Assembly (NCBI RefSeq): GCF_002813455.1
Contig: NZ_PHHE01000001.1
Span: forward strand, 6,838,810-6,902,809
DNA from: Pseudomonas baetica
Lineage (GTDB): Bacteria > Pseudomonadota > Gammaproteobacteria > Pseudomonadales > Pseudomonadaceae
Reading direction: 5' to 3'
Length of the DNA stretch: 64,000 nt
Below are positions 27,480 through 36,091 of the stretch, in pieces (positions within the stretch are counted from its first letter, which is position 1; each line of letters begins with the position of its first letter). Position numbers and translations under genes: made by a program. The notes beneath the pieces were generated by a model. The model made no database searches and was not told the DNA's origin. It worked only from the letters and a program-made list of their open reading frames with translations.

Positions 27480-28400
27480 CTACCAGTCCTCTAGTGTCTG
27501 GCTATCCAATTGCGCAACGCGAGAAATAATGTAATCGCGCAAAGTGCGTATCAACGGGGTGATCTGGCGTCGGCTCGGCAACACCATGAAGAGTGGCGCC
27601 GGCTCGGTCGTCCAATGGGGACACAAGGCCTGGAGATGCCCTTGCGCAAGATCCTTGGCCACGTCTAAACGCGCCTTGTAGGCGATACCTTTACCCAGCA
27701 GCGCCCAAAGCCGCACGGCGTCGCCGTCGTTGGACACATTGATGCTCCTGACGCGCACGGTAATCTGCGGCTCATCCCCCAAAGAGAAGCGCCATCTGTC
27801 ACGCACGTTGTCGCCTAGCATAAAGCACAGGCAGGCGTGGTCGGTCAGTTCGTGGGGGCTTGAGGGCGTGCCATGCCTGGACAGATAAGCGGGTGAGGCG
27901 CAAAGCACTCGACGGTGCGTCGGTGCCAGCGGGAGAGCCACAAGGCTGGAGTCTGGGGGTTGACCATAGCGGAAGGCCGCATCGACAGGCTCGCTGTACA
28001 CATTGGCCATGCGATCTGACAGTTGCAGGCGGATTTCAACCTGTGGGTGCACATTCTGGAAGTCGTTGAGCCAGGGCAGCAGCAGGTTACGGCCGAAGTC
28101 GGACGATGCCGCGAGCTTGAGAACGCCCTGCAGAACCGGATCGCCCACGGTGATTTGCTGCGCGGCTTTCTGCAGTGTCTGTAAGGCCGGACGGCAATCT
28201 TCCAGGAAACGTTCGCCGTGTTCTGTCAGACGCAGGCTGCGAGTCGACCGCACAAATAGTTGCACGCCCAGTTCCGCTTCCAGACGTTTAAGCGCAGCGC
28301 TTGCCGCGGCCGGCGTCAGGTCGAGCTTGCGAGCGGTCGCAGATAGGCTTCCGGTGTCAACGGTACGTACAAAAATCTCAAGATCCTGTAGGGCTTTCAT
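27480..28400 (-). CDS. LysR-type regulator (CrgA/AaeR-like group)
   Basis: A LysR regulator of about 306 residues: winged helix (GSLSATARKLDLTPAAASAALKRLE) and an effector domain with YGQPPDSSLVALPLAP and NDGDAVRLWALLGKGIAYK, typical of the large CrgA-like group. ATG 28400 gives MKALQDLEIF; an upstream ATG at 28427 would add nine residues. It is divergent from the polysaccharide-deacetylase-like gene, the probable target. An AT-rich palindrome-like stretch (TTCAAATATTATTTGAA, 28430-28446) lies just upstream and could be its binding site. Confidence 0.82.
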   Translation of the reverse strand: MKALQDLEIFVRTVDTGSLSATARKLDLTPAAASAALKRLEAELGVQLFVRSTRSLRLTEHGERFLEDCRPALQTLQKAAQQITVGDPVLQGVLKLAASSDFGRNLLLPWLNDFQNVHPQVEIRLQLSDRMANVYSEPVDAAFRYGQPPDSSLVALPLAPTHRRVLCASPAYLSRHGTPSSPHELTDHACLCFMLGDNVRDRWRFSLGDEPQITVRVRSINVSNDGDAVRLWALLGKGIAYKARLDVAKDLAQGHLQALCPHWTTEPAPLFMVLPSRRQITPLIRTLRDYIISRVAQLDSQTLEDW

Positions 28401-28625
28401 CGGTACGCGGGGCTCTCTGCTGGGCATATTTTCAAATATTATTTGAATATACCTTCTCGAAATAGGCTGTTCTTCAAATTATTTTGTTCGTGGATGATCA
28501 ACACTCATCCACGGGATGTCAGGCGCTCAACAACCTGATCCGATTGCTCTTTGCCCTGCATGCCGCTTGACGTATGGCCGTTGTGATCAACGACTCAAAG
28601 TGAAAGCCAAATCTGAGAGAGACTT

Positions 28626-29666
28626 ATGAAAGCCGATGATCGAGACCAACCGTCTATCCAGACGCCCGATAATCCACAGCGACGCACTTTTCTCCAGCAC
28701 GCGGGGGTAGGTGTCGCCGCCCTCGCAGCCACGACTTTAGTCAATCAGGCATCAGCAGCGTCGGTTCCCGCTCTCGAGGACGGCAACAAAGGCAAGGTCG
28801 CTGGCAAGCAGGGGAAGTTTTGGCCCGGTGATACGCGCCTGGTAGTTTCAGTGTCGATGCAGTTCGAGGCCGGTGGTCAGCCTGCGAAAGGCACGGACAG
28901 CCCGTTCCCTCGTGTAGATTTTCCAGACAGTGTGCCTTCGGATGCTGCCGCGAATACCTGGTTTGCCTACGGCTACCGGGAAGGTATACCGCGAATGCTT
29001 GATCTGTGGGATCGCTACGGAGTGAAAGTCACTTGTCACATGATCGGCGAAGCCGCTCAGCGTCACCCGGAGTTGGCCAGGGAAATAGTGAGGCGCGGCC
29101 ATGAGGCGTCTGGTCACGGGCCGCGCTGGAGCTCTCAATATGCGATGGGGCGAGATGAAGAGCGAAAGTTTTTACAACAAGCACGGGACATGGTCGCAGA
29201 AGTAACGGGCCAGAGTCCTGCGGGGTACAACTGCAATTGGTTACGGCGTGGCCCAAATACGCTATCACTGCTGCAAGAGTTGGGTTATCTCTATCATATT
29301 GACGATCTTAGTCGTGACGAGCCTTTTATTGAGAAGGTGAATAATAAAGACTTTGTGGTAGTTCCGTATACATTGCGCAATAACGACATTCTGTTGGTTG
29401 AGGGTCGTAATTATTCACCAAGTCAGTTTTTGGAACAGATAAAATTAGACTTTGATCAGTTGTATGAAGAGAGCAGTACTCGCCGTCGAATGATGTCTGT
29501 CAGCGCCCATGATCGCATCAGTGGCTCCCCTCAAATGGTTCGTGTATGGGGAGAGTTTCTGAAATATGCTAATAGTCATGCGGGCGTGAAGTTTATGCGT
29601 AAGGATGAAATCGCTCGCTACACCCTGGAAAGTCCACTCTCGTATAGAGAGTCAGAAACGATATAG
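28626..29666 (+). CDS. Tat-exported polysaccharide deacetylase-family protein
   Basis: A 346-residue protein. A twin-arginine signal (RRTFLQHAGVGVAALAA, about residues 19-36, ending NQASA) sends a folded, probably cofactor- or metal-bearing protein to the periplasm. The body resembles the NodB/PuuE polysaccharide-deacetylase superfamily: GIPRMLDLWDRYGVKVTCHM, HPELAREIVRRGHEASGHG and MMSVSAHDRISGSP. This group includes amidohydrolase-like enzymes acting on small amides as well as sugars. GAGAGAGA precedes ATG 28626. The divergent LysR gene suggests inducible expression. The substrate is unknown. Confidence 0.78.
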   Translation: MKADDRDQPSIQTPDNPQRRTFLQHAGVGVAALAATTLVNQASAASVPALEDGNKGKVAGKQGKFWPGDTRLVVSVSMQFEAGGQPAKGTDSPFPRVDFPDSVPSDAAANTWFAYGYREGIPRMLDLWDRYGVKVTCHMIGEAAQRHPELAREIVRRGHEASGHGPRWSSQYAMGRDEERKFLQQARDMVAEVTGQSPAGYNCNWLRRGPNTLSLLQELGYLYHIDDLSRDEPFIEKVNNKDFVVVPYTLRNNDILLVEGRNYSPSQFLEQIKLDFDQLYEESSTRRRMMSVSAHDRISGSPQMVRVWGEFLKYANSHAGVKFMRKDEIARYTLESPLSYRESETI

Positions 29667-29797
29667 GTTAGATCAGGTTTGCCCACCCTATAGGTTTTGA
29701 AGAGATTTAAGTTTCATCCCGATCAAGGATCATGAGAACCCGCGATATTCGACCATAACGCGAATGTTCTGGATGGTTTCGGTGAACATAAGTTTTA

Positions 29798-29817
29798 CGA
29801 GCAGGCTCGCTCCTGCA
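29798..29817. repeat. REP-like hairpin
   Basis: CGAGCAGGCTCGCTCCTGCA matches the GAGCGAGCCTGCTCG core of the common Pseudomonas REP palindromes. A single copy is seen in the 270-base gap between the deacetylase-like and DoxX genes. Confidence 0.6.
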
Positions 29818-29936
29818 GAAGCCAGAACTGATGAGCGCCGGGTAATTTTCAAGGACCTTGAAAGAGATGGTTTTAAATGGCTTTCGGTAGGCTGTGATTT
29901 TATCATCACCCCGATAAATTGCGTATGAGGCGCTGT

Positions 29937-30761
29937 ATGTCCATGAATATAAAAGTTGTTAATTGGCTGTCATTGTTGATCACCACCATGCTGGTTGTAT
30001 TGTCGGTTAGTTCGTTTTTTATCTACTCCATTTCGAGCTGGACGCTAATGTCGCTAGTGGGGTTGATCGTGTTGCTGGTGTTGTCTTTTTTTTCGCTATG
30101 GCAACGTCCATACTCGTTTTTTGCATGGCTTGCTACGATGTTTTCATTGCTTGTAGTCGGTCGTTTATTTTCCACTATGCGCCTCAGCGCCTTGAGTGAA
30201 ACCGGATCAGCGCTCGATCCGCTACTTCTGGCAGAAACGGGTCCTGGATTACCTTGGGTAACCTGGACGTGTGTAGGGTTATTTGTCTTGTTGATGCTAA
30301 AGCTCTGGAGCATTATTCAGCACGATCGCAGTGTGGCTGGTACAAGTTCAGAGCAATGGGGCATGACCGCAATCAGGGTTTATGTCGGTTTGATGTTCAT
30401 TGCTCATTTCGCCGGGCATTTGTTCGCCGGCCCCCAGGCGTTTGAAGTGTTTCGTAATTACTTCGGGAGTATAGGCCTGCCGTATCCAGCCTATTTTGTG
30501 GTGCTGGCCGGGCTAATAGAGTTGGCTGTAGCGTTTGGGCTGGCGTTTGGCTTTCTAACGCGTTTGGCGGCCTTCGGCGGCGCCGTGTACCTGCTGGTGT
30601 CCGTTGGAATGGGCGGACACTACGGCGTGGGTTACATATGGGTGTTGCCTACGGGGGGCTGGGAGTTTCCTGCTCTTTGGGCCTTTGTTGTAGGGGTTTT
30701 TGCATTTACGGGAGCCGGTCCTGTTTCTGTTGATAATTACCTGCGAACTCCGCGCCGCTGA
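29937..30761 (+). CDS. DoxX-family membrane protein
   Basis: A 274-residue protein with about seven to eight hydrophobic helices. The C-terminal half carries DoxX-like features (IRVYVGLMFIAHFAGHLFAG, YPAYFVVLAGLIELAVAFGL, LTRLAAFGGAVYLL). DoxX proteins are small membrane proteins linked with quinone or oxidative-stress functions. The extra N-terminal half with three or four helices makes it longer than typical DoxX (about 140 residues). ATG 29937 has GAGG eight bases upstream; TTG 29919 and ATG 29925 are alternatives. Codon use is more AT-rich at the 5' end. Confidence 0.75.
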   Translation: MSMNIKVVNWLSLLITTMLVVLSVSSFFIYSISSWTLMSLVGLIVLLVLSFFSLWQRPYSFFAWLATMFSLLVVGRLFSTMRLSALSETGSALDPLLLAETGPGLPWVTWTCVGLFVLLMLKLWSIIQHDRSVAGTSSEQWGMTAIRVYVGLMFIAHFAGHLFAGPQAFEVFRNYFGSIGLPYPAYFVVLAGLIELAVAFGLAFGFLTRLAAFGGAVYLLVSVGMGGHYGVGYIWVLPTGGWEFPALWAFVVGVFAFTGAGPVSVDNYLRTPRR

Positions 30762-30986
30762 TATATGACGGTTAGGGCTCTACAACACCCACTTTGATCT
30801 CTGCTGGCTTTGTTAAGGGGTTGCGATTGCCTGCGCCAATTGCGTCTGCCTACCGAGCAGGCCAATAGCCGTGCGCATTATCCGGATTAACTGGAATATG
30901 TTTCCCGAACTGAGTCGATTATCAAGAAATCCCCTCGTGGATATTCTGTAGTCATTGCCCCCCCGACGATTTACCAGGAGACACTG

Positions 30987-32081
30987 ATGTCCACACTTTT
31001 CACACTAGGCGTTGTTGGTCAACTTAACACGCCCAACCGTGTTGTCATGGCACCCATGACTCGATCGCGCAGCACCCAGCCTGGCGATGTGCCGAACGCC
31101 ATGAACGCGTTGTATTACGCGCAGCGTGCGTCGGCTGCGTTCATTGTTACTGAAGCCACGCAGATTTCGCCCCAGGGCAAGGGCTATTCCTTCACCCCAG
31201 GGATTTACAGTGAAGAACAGGTCGCAGGCTGGCGCTTGGTGACCGATGCGGTGCATGCCGCTGGCGGACGTATTTTCCTGCAGTTGTGGCATGTAGGGCG
31301 CATGTCGCACCCTGACTTCCACAATGGCGAATTACCGGTCGCGCCTTCCGCGATTGCGTTTGATGGCAGCATCTGGAAAGTGGATGCCGAATCGGGTGTC
31401 GGCAGTATGGCCCAGTGCCCGATACCACGGGCACTGGAGCGCGACGAAATCCACGCTATCGTCGACGATTATCGTAAGGCCGCGCGTAATGCCATGACGG
31501 CAGGTTTCGACGGTGTCGAAGTGCATGGGGCCAATGGCTACCTGATCGACCAGTTCCTGCGTACCACGTCGAACACGCGTACGGATGAATACGGCGGATC
31601 TCGCGAGAACCGCCTGCGCTTTCTCAAGGAAGTCATGGATGCGGTAGTTGATGAAGTCGGGAGCGATCGCACGGCGATACGGATTGCGCCGTTTCTTACA
31701 GCGCGCGGCATGGCCTGCCCGGACATTCTGCCGACTTTGCTGGAGGCAACCAGCTATTTGCAGGACAAGGGCATTGCGTACCTGCACCTGGTCGAAGCGG
31801 ACTGGGATGATGCCCCCAAGTTTCCCGAGGACTTCCGCCAAGCCGTGCGCGAGCGCTTTCGCAATGCGATTGTGGTGGCCGGCAAGTACGACCTGGAACT
31901 TGCTGAGTGGGTACTGGAAAAAGGCTACGCAGACTTTATCGCCTTCGGACGCAAGTTTGTCGCCAACCCGGATCTGCCGTTGCGGTTGGAGAAGGGTTAC
32001 CCGTTAGCCGGCCTGGAGGGGGCTGAGTTGTTTGGCGGTACCGAACGTGGTTACTCGGACTTTGCTGCCTGGGCTCAGTAG
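30987..32081 (+). CDS. Old yellow enzyme family alkene reductase (NemA-like)
   Basis: A 364-residue FMN oxidoreductase of the NemA/OYE family. Visible: NRVVMAPMTRSRS (flavin-binding N-terminus), QLWHVGRMSHPDF with the substrate-binding histidine region, GFDGVEVHGANGYLIDQFLR (FMN and active-site strand; Tyr of GANGYL), TRTDEYGGSRENRLRF, and FGRKFVANPDLP near the C-terminus. It reduces activated C=C bonds, nitrate esters or maleimides with NAD(P)H. AGGAG precedes ATG 30987. It is convergent with a LysR gene; expression control is unclear. Confidence 0.92.
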   Translation: MSTLFTLGVVGQLNTPNRVVMAPMTRSRSTQPGDVPNAMNALYYAQRASAAFIVTEATQISPQGKGYSFTPGIYSEEQVAGWRLVTDAVHAAGGRIFLQLWHVGRMSHPDFHNGELPVAPSAIAFDGSIWKVDAESGVGSMAQCPIPRALERDEIHAIVDDYRKAARNAMTAGFDGVEVHGANGYLIDQFLRTTSNTRTDEYGGSRENRLRFLKEVMDAVVDEVGSDRTAIRIAPFLTARGMACPDILPTLLEATSYLQDKGIAYLHLVEADWDDAPKFPEDFRQAVRERFRNAIVVAGKYDLELAEWVLEKGYADFIAFGRKFVANPDLPLRLEKGYPLAGLEGAELFGGTERGYSDFAAWAQ

Positions 32082-32108
32082 GGCTGAAAGCTGCACGTCT
32101 GATCCAAA

Positions 32109-32153
32109 AAATCTCCTTGGAGCGCGCTCAGGTCGCCAGCTTCAAGGAGATTT
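32109..32153 (-). terminator. Terminator overlapping the LysR 3' end
   Basis: AAATCTCCTTG (32109-32119) pairs with CAAGGAGATTT (32143-32153); on the minus strand the stem is followed by a T-run. The LysR stop codon lies in the loop. Confidence 0.6.
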
Positions 32154-33012
32154 CGTCCATCAGCAGTTTGACCCGGCGCGGTACTGCGTGGCCGGAAGGG
32201 TAGACAATCTGCAAGTCCACGCCCGGCAGGGAGTAGGTCTCCAGCACCTCGACCAGTCGGCGTGCGTCCAAGTCATCACGCACATCGATGTAGGACTTGA
32301 TACAGATGCCGTGACCCGCCTGGCACCATTGGCGCACCTGATCGCCATCATTGGCAATACGCCTGCCCGACACCAGCACCTTGAACGTACGGCCATCGGC
32401 GTAGAACTGCCATTCACGGTGGATGCTGCTGCCAAAGCGCATCAGGATGCACTGCTGCTGCACCAAGTCCGATGGGTGTTGGGGAGTGCCGTGGGCCATG
32501 AGATAGGCGGGGGATGCACACACGACCCTACGGCCCTCGCTGAGTTTTCTGACGCGCAGGGTGCTGTCGGGCAGGGCGCCATATCGAATGGCAAAATCGA
32601 TGCCTTGCCCCGCCAGATCCAGGTAGCCATCGGTCAGGTTCAGGTCGAGGCTGACGTCGGGATGTTCCTGCAGAAAATCATCGAGGATTGGCACGATGCG
32701 GTTGCGCCCCAGGTCGACGGGGGCGCTCAGGCGTATCAGGCCCGAGATCCGCTCGGTGCCCAGTTTGATATTGCTCTCGATGTCTTCAGCCTCTGCGAGC
32801 AGGCGCCGGGCGCCCTCCATCAGCATCCGTCCTTCGTCCGTCAGGCTGATCGAGCGCGTGGTACGGGTCAGCAGGGTTGCGCCGTAGTGCCTTTCCAAAG
32901 CCCCAAGCCGTTCTGATACAGACGTGGGCGACAGCCCTACCTCGCGGCCTGCCGCCGACAATCCGCCTTTCTCCACAATCACTAAAAACAGCGCGAGGTT
33001 CTCGAAGAGCAT
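32128..33012 (-). CDS. LysR-type regulator
   Basis: A 294-residue LysR regulator: winged helix (GGLSAAGREVGLSPTSVSERLG) and effector domain with RYGALPDSTLRVRKLSEGRR and NDGDQVRQWCQAGHGI. ATG 33012 is the start. It is divergent from the VOC-MFS pair, with 98 bases between, and convergent with the old-yellow-enzyme gene, so it likely controls the VOC-MFS genes. A fragment nearly identical to its N-terminus and promoter is found again at 51402-51640. Confidence 0.85.
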   Translation of the reverse strand: MLFENLALFLVIVEKGGLSAAGREVGLSPTSVSERLGALERHYGATLLTRTTRSISLTDEGRMLMEGARRLLAEAEDIESNIKLGTERISGLIRLSAPVDLGRNRIVPILDDFLQEHPDVSLDLNLTDGYLDLAGQGIDFAIRYGALPDSTLRVRKLSEGRRVVCASPAYLMAHGTPQHPSDLVQQQCILMRFGSSIHREWQFYADGRTFKVLVSGRRIANDGDQVRQWCQAGHGICIKSYIDVRDDLDARRLVEVLETYSLPGVDLQIVYPSGHAVPRRVKLLMDEISLKLAT

Positions 33013-33110
33013 TATCCGGATTTCCCTGAATATGATTGTGCTTTTGGCTGGATTCTACGCCTTGTGCTTCAACGATATCGTTTCTCCATTCACTCTTGAG
33101 GAGCGACATC

Positions 33111-33497
33111 GTGCATATCGATCACGTCACCCTACGTACCCGCGACCTTCGCGCTACCTGCGACTTTATGATTCAGGTCTTTGATCTGGAGGAGGGCACT
33201 CGCCCCCAAGAAATCCGTGGCATGCGCGGTCACTGGCTGTACAGCGAGGGCCAACCGCTAGTGCACATCATTGAAGCCCACGGCCAAGGCCTGCTGCGTG
33301 CCGCCGAATTTATCGACCATGTGGGGTTTCGGATGGGTGACTACGACGCCTTCAAGGCAAAACTCGAACGCCTTGGCATCGAGTACAGAACCATTGATAT
33401 CCCGACGCTGAATGAGCGGCGGATTTTTTTGCGCACCCCGGGCGGGCAGTTGTTAGAGACCGTTTTCCCAGGCGGCTCTTCTGAAAACAGCTGGTAG
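33111..33497 (+). CDS. VOC-family (glyoxalase/dioxygenase-like) protein
   Basis: A 128-residue vicinal-oxygen-chelate protein: HIDHVTLRTRDLRATCDFM opens the first beta-alpha-beta-beta unit with a metal-type His, FIDHVGFRMGDYDAF opens the second, and GGQLLETVF carries the Glu near the C-terminus. These could form the usual His/His/Glu metal site. GTG 33111 is chosen because GAGGAG lies seven bases upstream. It precedes the MFS gene by 30 bases and is divergent from a LysR gene, so a small detoxification or fosmidomycin/bleomycin-type resistance unit is possible. Confidence 0.78.
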   Translation: MHIDHVTLRTRDLRATCDFMIQVFDLEEGTRPQEIRGMRGHWLYSEGQPLVHIIEAHGQGLLRAAEFIDHVGFRMGDYDAFKAKLERLGIEYRTIDIPTLNERRIFLRTPGGQLLETVFPGGSSENSW

Positions 33498-33527
33498 TCA
33501 CCCAACCGTACGCCTGGAGAAACACTG

Positions 33528-34709
33528 ATGAATGATTCAACCAAAATGCCTTTTCAAGTATGGATCCTCACGCTGGCGGCATTCGCCATTGGTACGGCGG
33601 AGTTTGTGATCGCCGGTATTCTTCCGCAAGTGGCCGAAAGTCTGGCGATCAGCGAGGGACAGACAGGATCGTTGATCACCGCCTATGCCTTGGCCATTGT
33701 CGTGGGCGGCCCTTTGCTGACCCTGTGGCTGTCACGTTTCGAAAAGCGCAATGTACTTTTGGGGTTGATGGCGCTGTTTATCGTCGCCAACCTGATCACT
33801 GCACTGAGCCAGGATTACACCGTGTTGCTGATCAGCCGTGTCCTGGCCGGTTTGACCCAAGGCCCGTTTTATGGGATCGGCGCTGTGGTCGCCACGCGTT
33901 TGGTTGCACCACAGATGGCTGGCCGTGCCGTTGGGCAAATGTTCGCTGGCTTGACCCTGGCCAATGTGCTTGGCGTGCCCGCGGGGGCGTGGATTGGAAA
34001 TGTGCTGGGATGGCACGCTTCGTTTTTCGTGGTCGCTGCATTGGGAGCCTTGGCGGCGGTGGCGATTGCCAGCTACATCGAGCGACAAGGGCAGGAAAAG
34101 GCAATGTCCGTCATCGGGCAACTGGCGGTACTGCGTGACCGCCATTTATTGGCGAGCCTGATGATCACCGTGCTCAGTTGGGTCGGCTTCATGACGTTCT
34201 ATGGTTATGTGGCGCCCTTTGCCGAGCAAGTGGCCGGCATTGATCGCAGTAACATCACCTGGGTGCTGGTCATTGTTGGCGCTGGCTTGGTCATCGGTAA
34301 CAGCCTGGGCGGCAGGACCGCCGACGCCAACCTGCGTCTGTCGCTGATTGGCTGGCCTTTGGCAATGATTGTCTCGTTGTTTGTCGCGTACCTGGTGGCG
34401 AGCAATCCCTACGCGTTTCTGGTGGCCGCTTTTGCCTTTGGCGTGACCTCGTTTGCCAATGTTCCGGCGCTGCAGATGCGCGTGATGAACTACGGTGGTA
34501 AAGCGCCTGAGCTGGCGGCTACGGCGAATATCTCCGCGTTCAATGTTGCCAACGCCCTGGGTGGCATCATTGGTGGCATGGTCATCGACAGCCATTTCGG
34601 TGCACAAGCGATCCCTTTTGCGGCGGCGATTATTCCTATCGTCGGTGTGTTGTTTATCCTGACCCAGGAGCGTAAGGGCCCAATTGCAGCGGTTTCGTTG
34701 TTTAAATGA
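33528..34709 (+). CDS. MFS efflux transporter (AraJ/Bcr-like DHA1)
   Basis: A 393-residue 12-helix transporter: AIGTAEFVIAGILPQVAESL in the first helices, the motif-A-like loop LWLSRFEKRNVLLGLM between helices 2 and 3, and the motif-C-like region VLGVPAGAWIGNVLGW in helix 5. It is a proton-driven drug or sugar exporter. GGAG precedes ATG 33528. It is cotranscribed with the VOC protein and likely under the divergent LysR regulator. Confidence 0.85.
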   Translation: MNDSTKMPFQVWILTLAAFAIGTAEFVIAGILPQVAESLAISEGQTGSLITAYALAIVVGGPLLTLWLSRFEKRNVLLGLMALFIVANLITALSQDYTVLLISRVLAGLTQGPFYGIGAVVATRLVAPQMAGRAVGQMFAGLTLANVLGVPAGAWIGNVLGWHASFFVVAALGALAAVAIASYIERQGQEKAMSVIGQLAVLRDRHLLASLMITVLSWVGFMTFYGYVAPFAEQVAGIDRSNITWVLVIVGAGLVIGNSLGGRTADANLRLSLIGWPLAMIVSLFVAYLVASNPYAFLVAAFAFGVTSFANVPALQMRVMNYGGKAPELAATANISAFNVANALGGIIGGMVIDSHFGAQAIPFAAAIIPIVGVLFILTQERKGPIAAVSLFK

Positions 34710-34769
34710 TAAACAAGGGCGTCCCGTTCAGTTCACCCGCGGTGTGCAACGTTCAGCAAACTCAGCCCG

Positions 34770-35045
34770 TTCCACGACACTCTAGAACAGGCGCTTGAGC
34801 TGATTCGTTTCGGGCGACGCACAACCGCAGGAGTGCCAAGCGCTTTTCGAGCAGATTAACGCCGAGCGCTATGATGGCGGCTACAAAAGCTCACGGCGTT
34901 TGTTCGCACCCGGCGAGGTGAGCAAAACAAGTCTTCACGCGCTTTTGTACCGCTAACTCTTGCTCTGGGGGAGGCCTTTCAATTCGACTGGAGCGAAGAC
35001 AGCCTGATGATCGGTGGTCTGTTTCGACGTCTCCAAGTCTTCCCC
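34770..35045 (+). pseudogene. IS21-family transposase (istA) remnant
   Basis: Short segments in shifted frames read like IstA: QINAERYDGGYKSSRR from about 34852, and FVPLTLALGEAFQFDWSED from about 34943 to 35003. The intervening parts are deleted or frameshifted and no istB or ends are seen. This marks an old insertion at the left edge of the toxin region. Confidence 0.65.
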
Positions 35046-35141
35046 ATGAAACCGGATAATCCGTGATGACGGTGTGTGGCGACATAGGGTAGGGCGCCGC
35101 AGGCTCGGTTCAGATGTGTTCAAACTGGCTGAATTGGTTAC

Positions 35142-35516
35142 TTAGAGTTGAGACACGGCTGGTGATATCTGCTTGCGGTGCGGGCATACCAAGCTTAATG
35201 GTGAAGACTCACCAGGGTAGTCTGGGAGCAGGAGGACGAGTCGTCCTGCCGCCACATCCGCACTCACATCCAGCCATGACTTGTAGGCGATGCCTTCGCC
35301 GGCCAATGCCCAGCGCCGCACCACGTCGTCATCGTCATCGTCACTGAATAACGGACCTGAAACTTGGACGGTGTGTGAGCTCAGGCACCATTTGTCGTAG
35401 ACACGACCGTTTTGCAGGTATAGCAAGCAGGAGTGCTGGCTGAGGTCATTGGGGGTTTGCGGGTAGCCATGACGCGCAACATAGTCTTTTGAAGCCACCA
35501 GCACTTTGCGATTCAC
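35142..35516 (-). pseudogene. LysR regulator, C-terminal fragment
   Basis: Reads NRKVLVASKDYVARHGYPQ and VVRRWALAGEGIAYKSWLDV, the second half of a LysR effector domain. The helix-turn-helix and first half are missing; the upstream sequence after about 35520 is unrelated. A run of six Asp codons (FSDDDDDDVV) suggests local repeat expansion. Confidence 0.75.
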
Positions 35517-35879
35517 ACTTGTGCAAACCCTTCGAAAAACTAAAGCGTTGAACGACTCCGAAAAAGTCTGTTTGCAGACTAAGAGTTACTGTCGAGAAGC
35601 GAAAGTCAAAAGTTCAAACGCATGTCTTTTCCCGACCTACGCGCCTTTTGCAGCCTAAGCAACAAATCAAGTCATCCTGCTCGGTCAAGCCGCAGTTGTT
35701 TGGGATTGAGTAACGCTCAGTCTGGGATCAGGTGCCGTCCATGACAGGCAGCTATCGACTGTGCGGCATTGTAAGAAGTACTCGCCCGCAAGATGCTGAA
35801 GACCCGGTCAAAAGGTTCAAGCTCAGTCCGAAGGCCCTCAATGACAAGCGCACTGTCGCGGTAGAAGGCGCGCAATCGA
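35517..35879. other. Non-coding scrap region
   Basis: About 360 bases between the LysR fragment and the duplicated toxin-cassette upstream region. I see no convincing gene; it may contain further mobile-element debris. Confidence 0.4.
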
Positions 35880-35920
35880 GCTTTTGTCTGTCTACGTGGC
35901 GCTTACCCTTTTTGTCGTCA

Positions 35921-36091
35921 TCCATTTTTTCTTAACAGCTTTCAACTGTATCGCTAATTATCATTTTGCATTCGCTGCCACATGATCGGTTTATGCCATC
36001 CCGATCAAAGGAAATCGCATTTTATGCGAACGGCTCGTCACACCTCCCCGTACTGCGCTCTGTCGAGCGTCCTGCCACGACGAAAGTTCGT
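35921..36091. repeat. Duplicated upstream region, copy 1
   Basis: From TTTTTTCTTAACAG to the start of the broken ABC gene, this stretch is closely similar to 51802-51951 before the intact ABC gene (shared TTATCATTTTGCATTCGCTGC and GCTCGTCACACCTC). The pair shows that promoter and genes were duplicated together. AATGATAATTA on the minus strand in copy 1 resembles a Fur half-site, but this is weak. Confidence 0.7.

Noticed and set aside
35732..35935. 67-codon frame before the duplicated upstream region
   Set aside because: No ribosome site and no recognisable features; lies in mobile-element debris.
35968..35990. Possible Fur box in the duplicated upstream region
   Set aside because: Only a half-site resemblance in copy 1, and it is weaker in copy 2; mentioned in the feature but not claimed.
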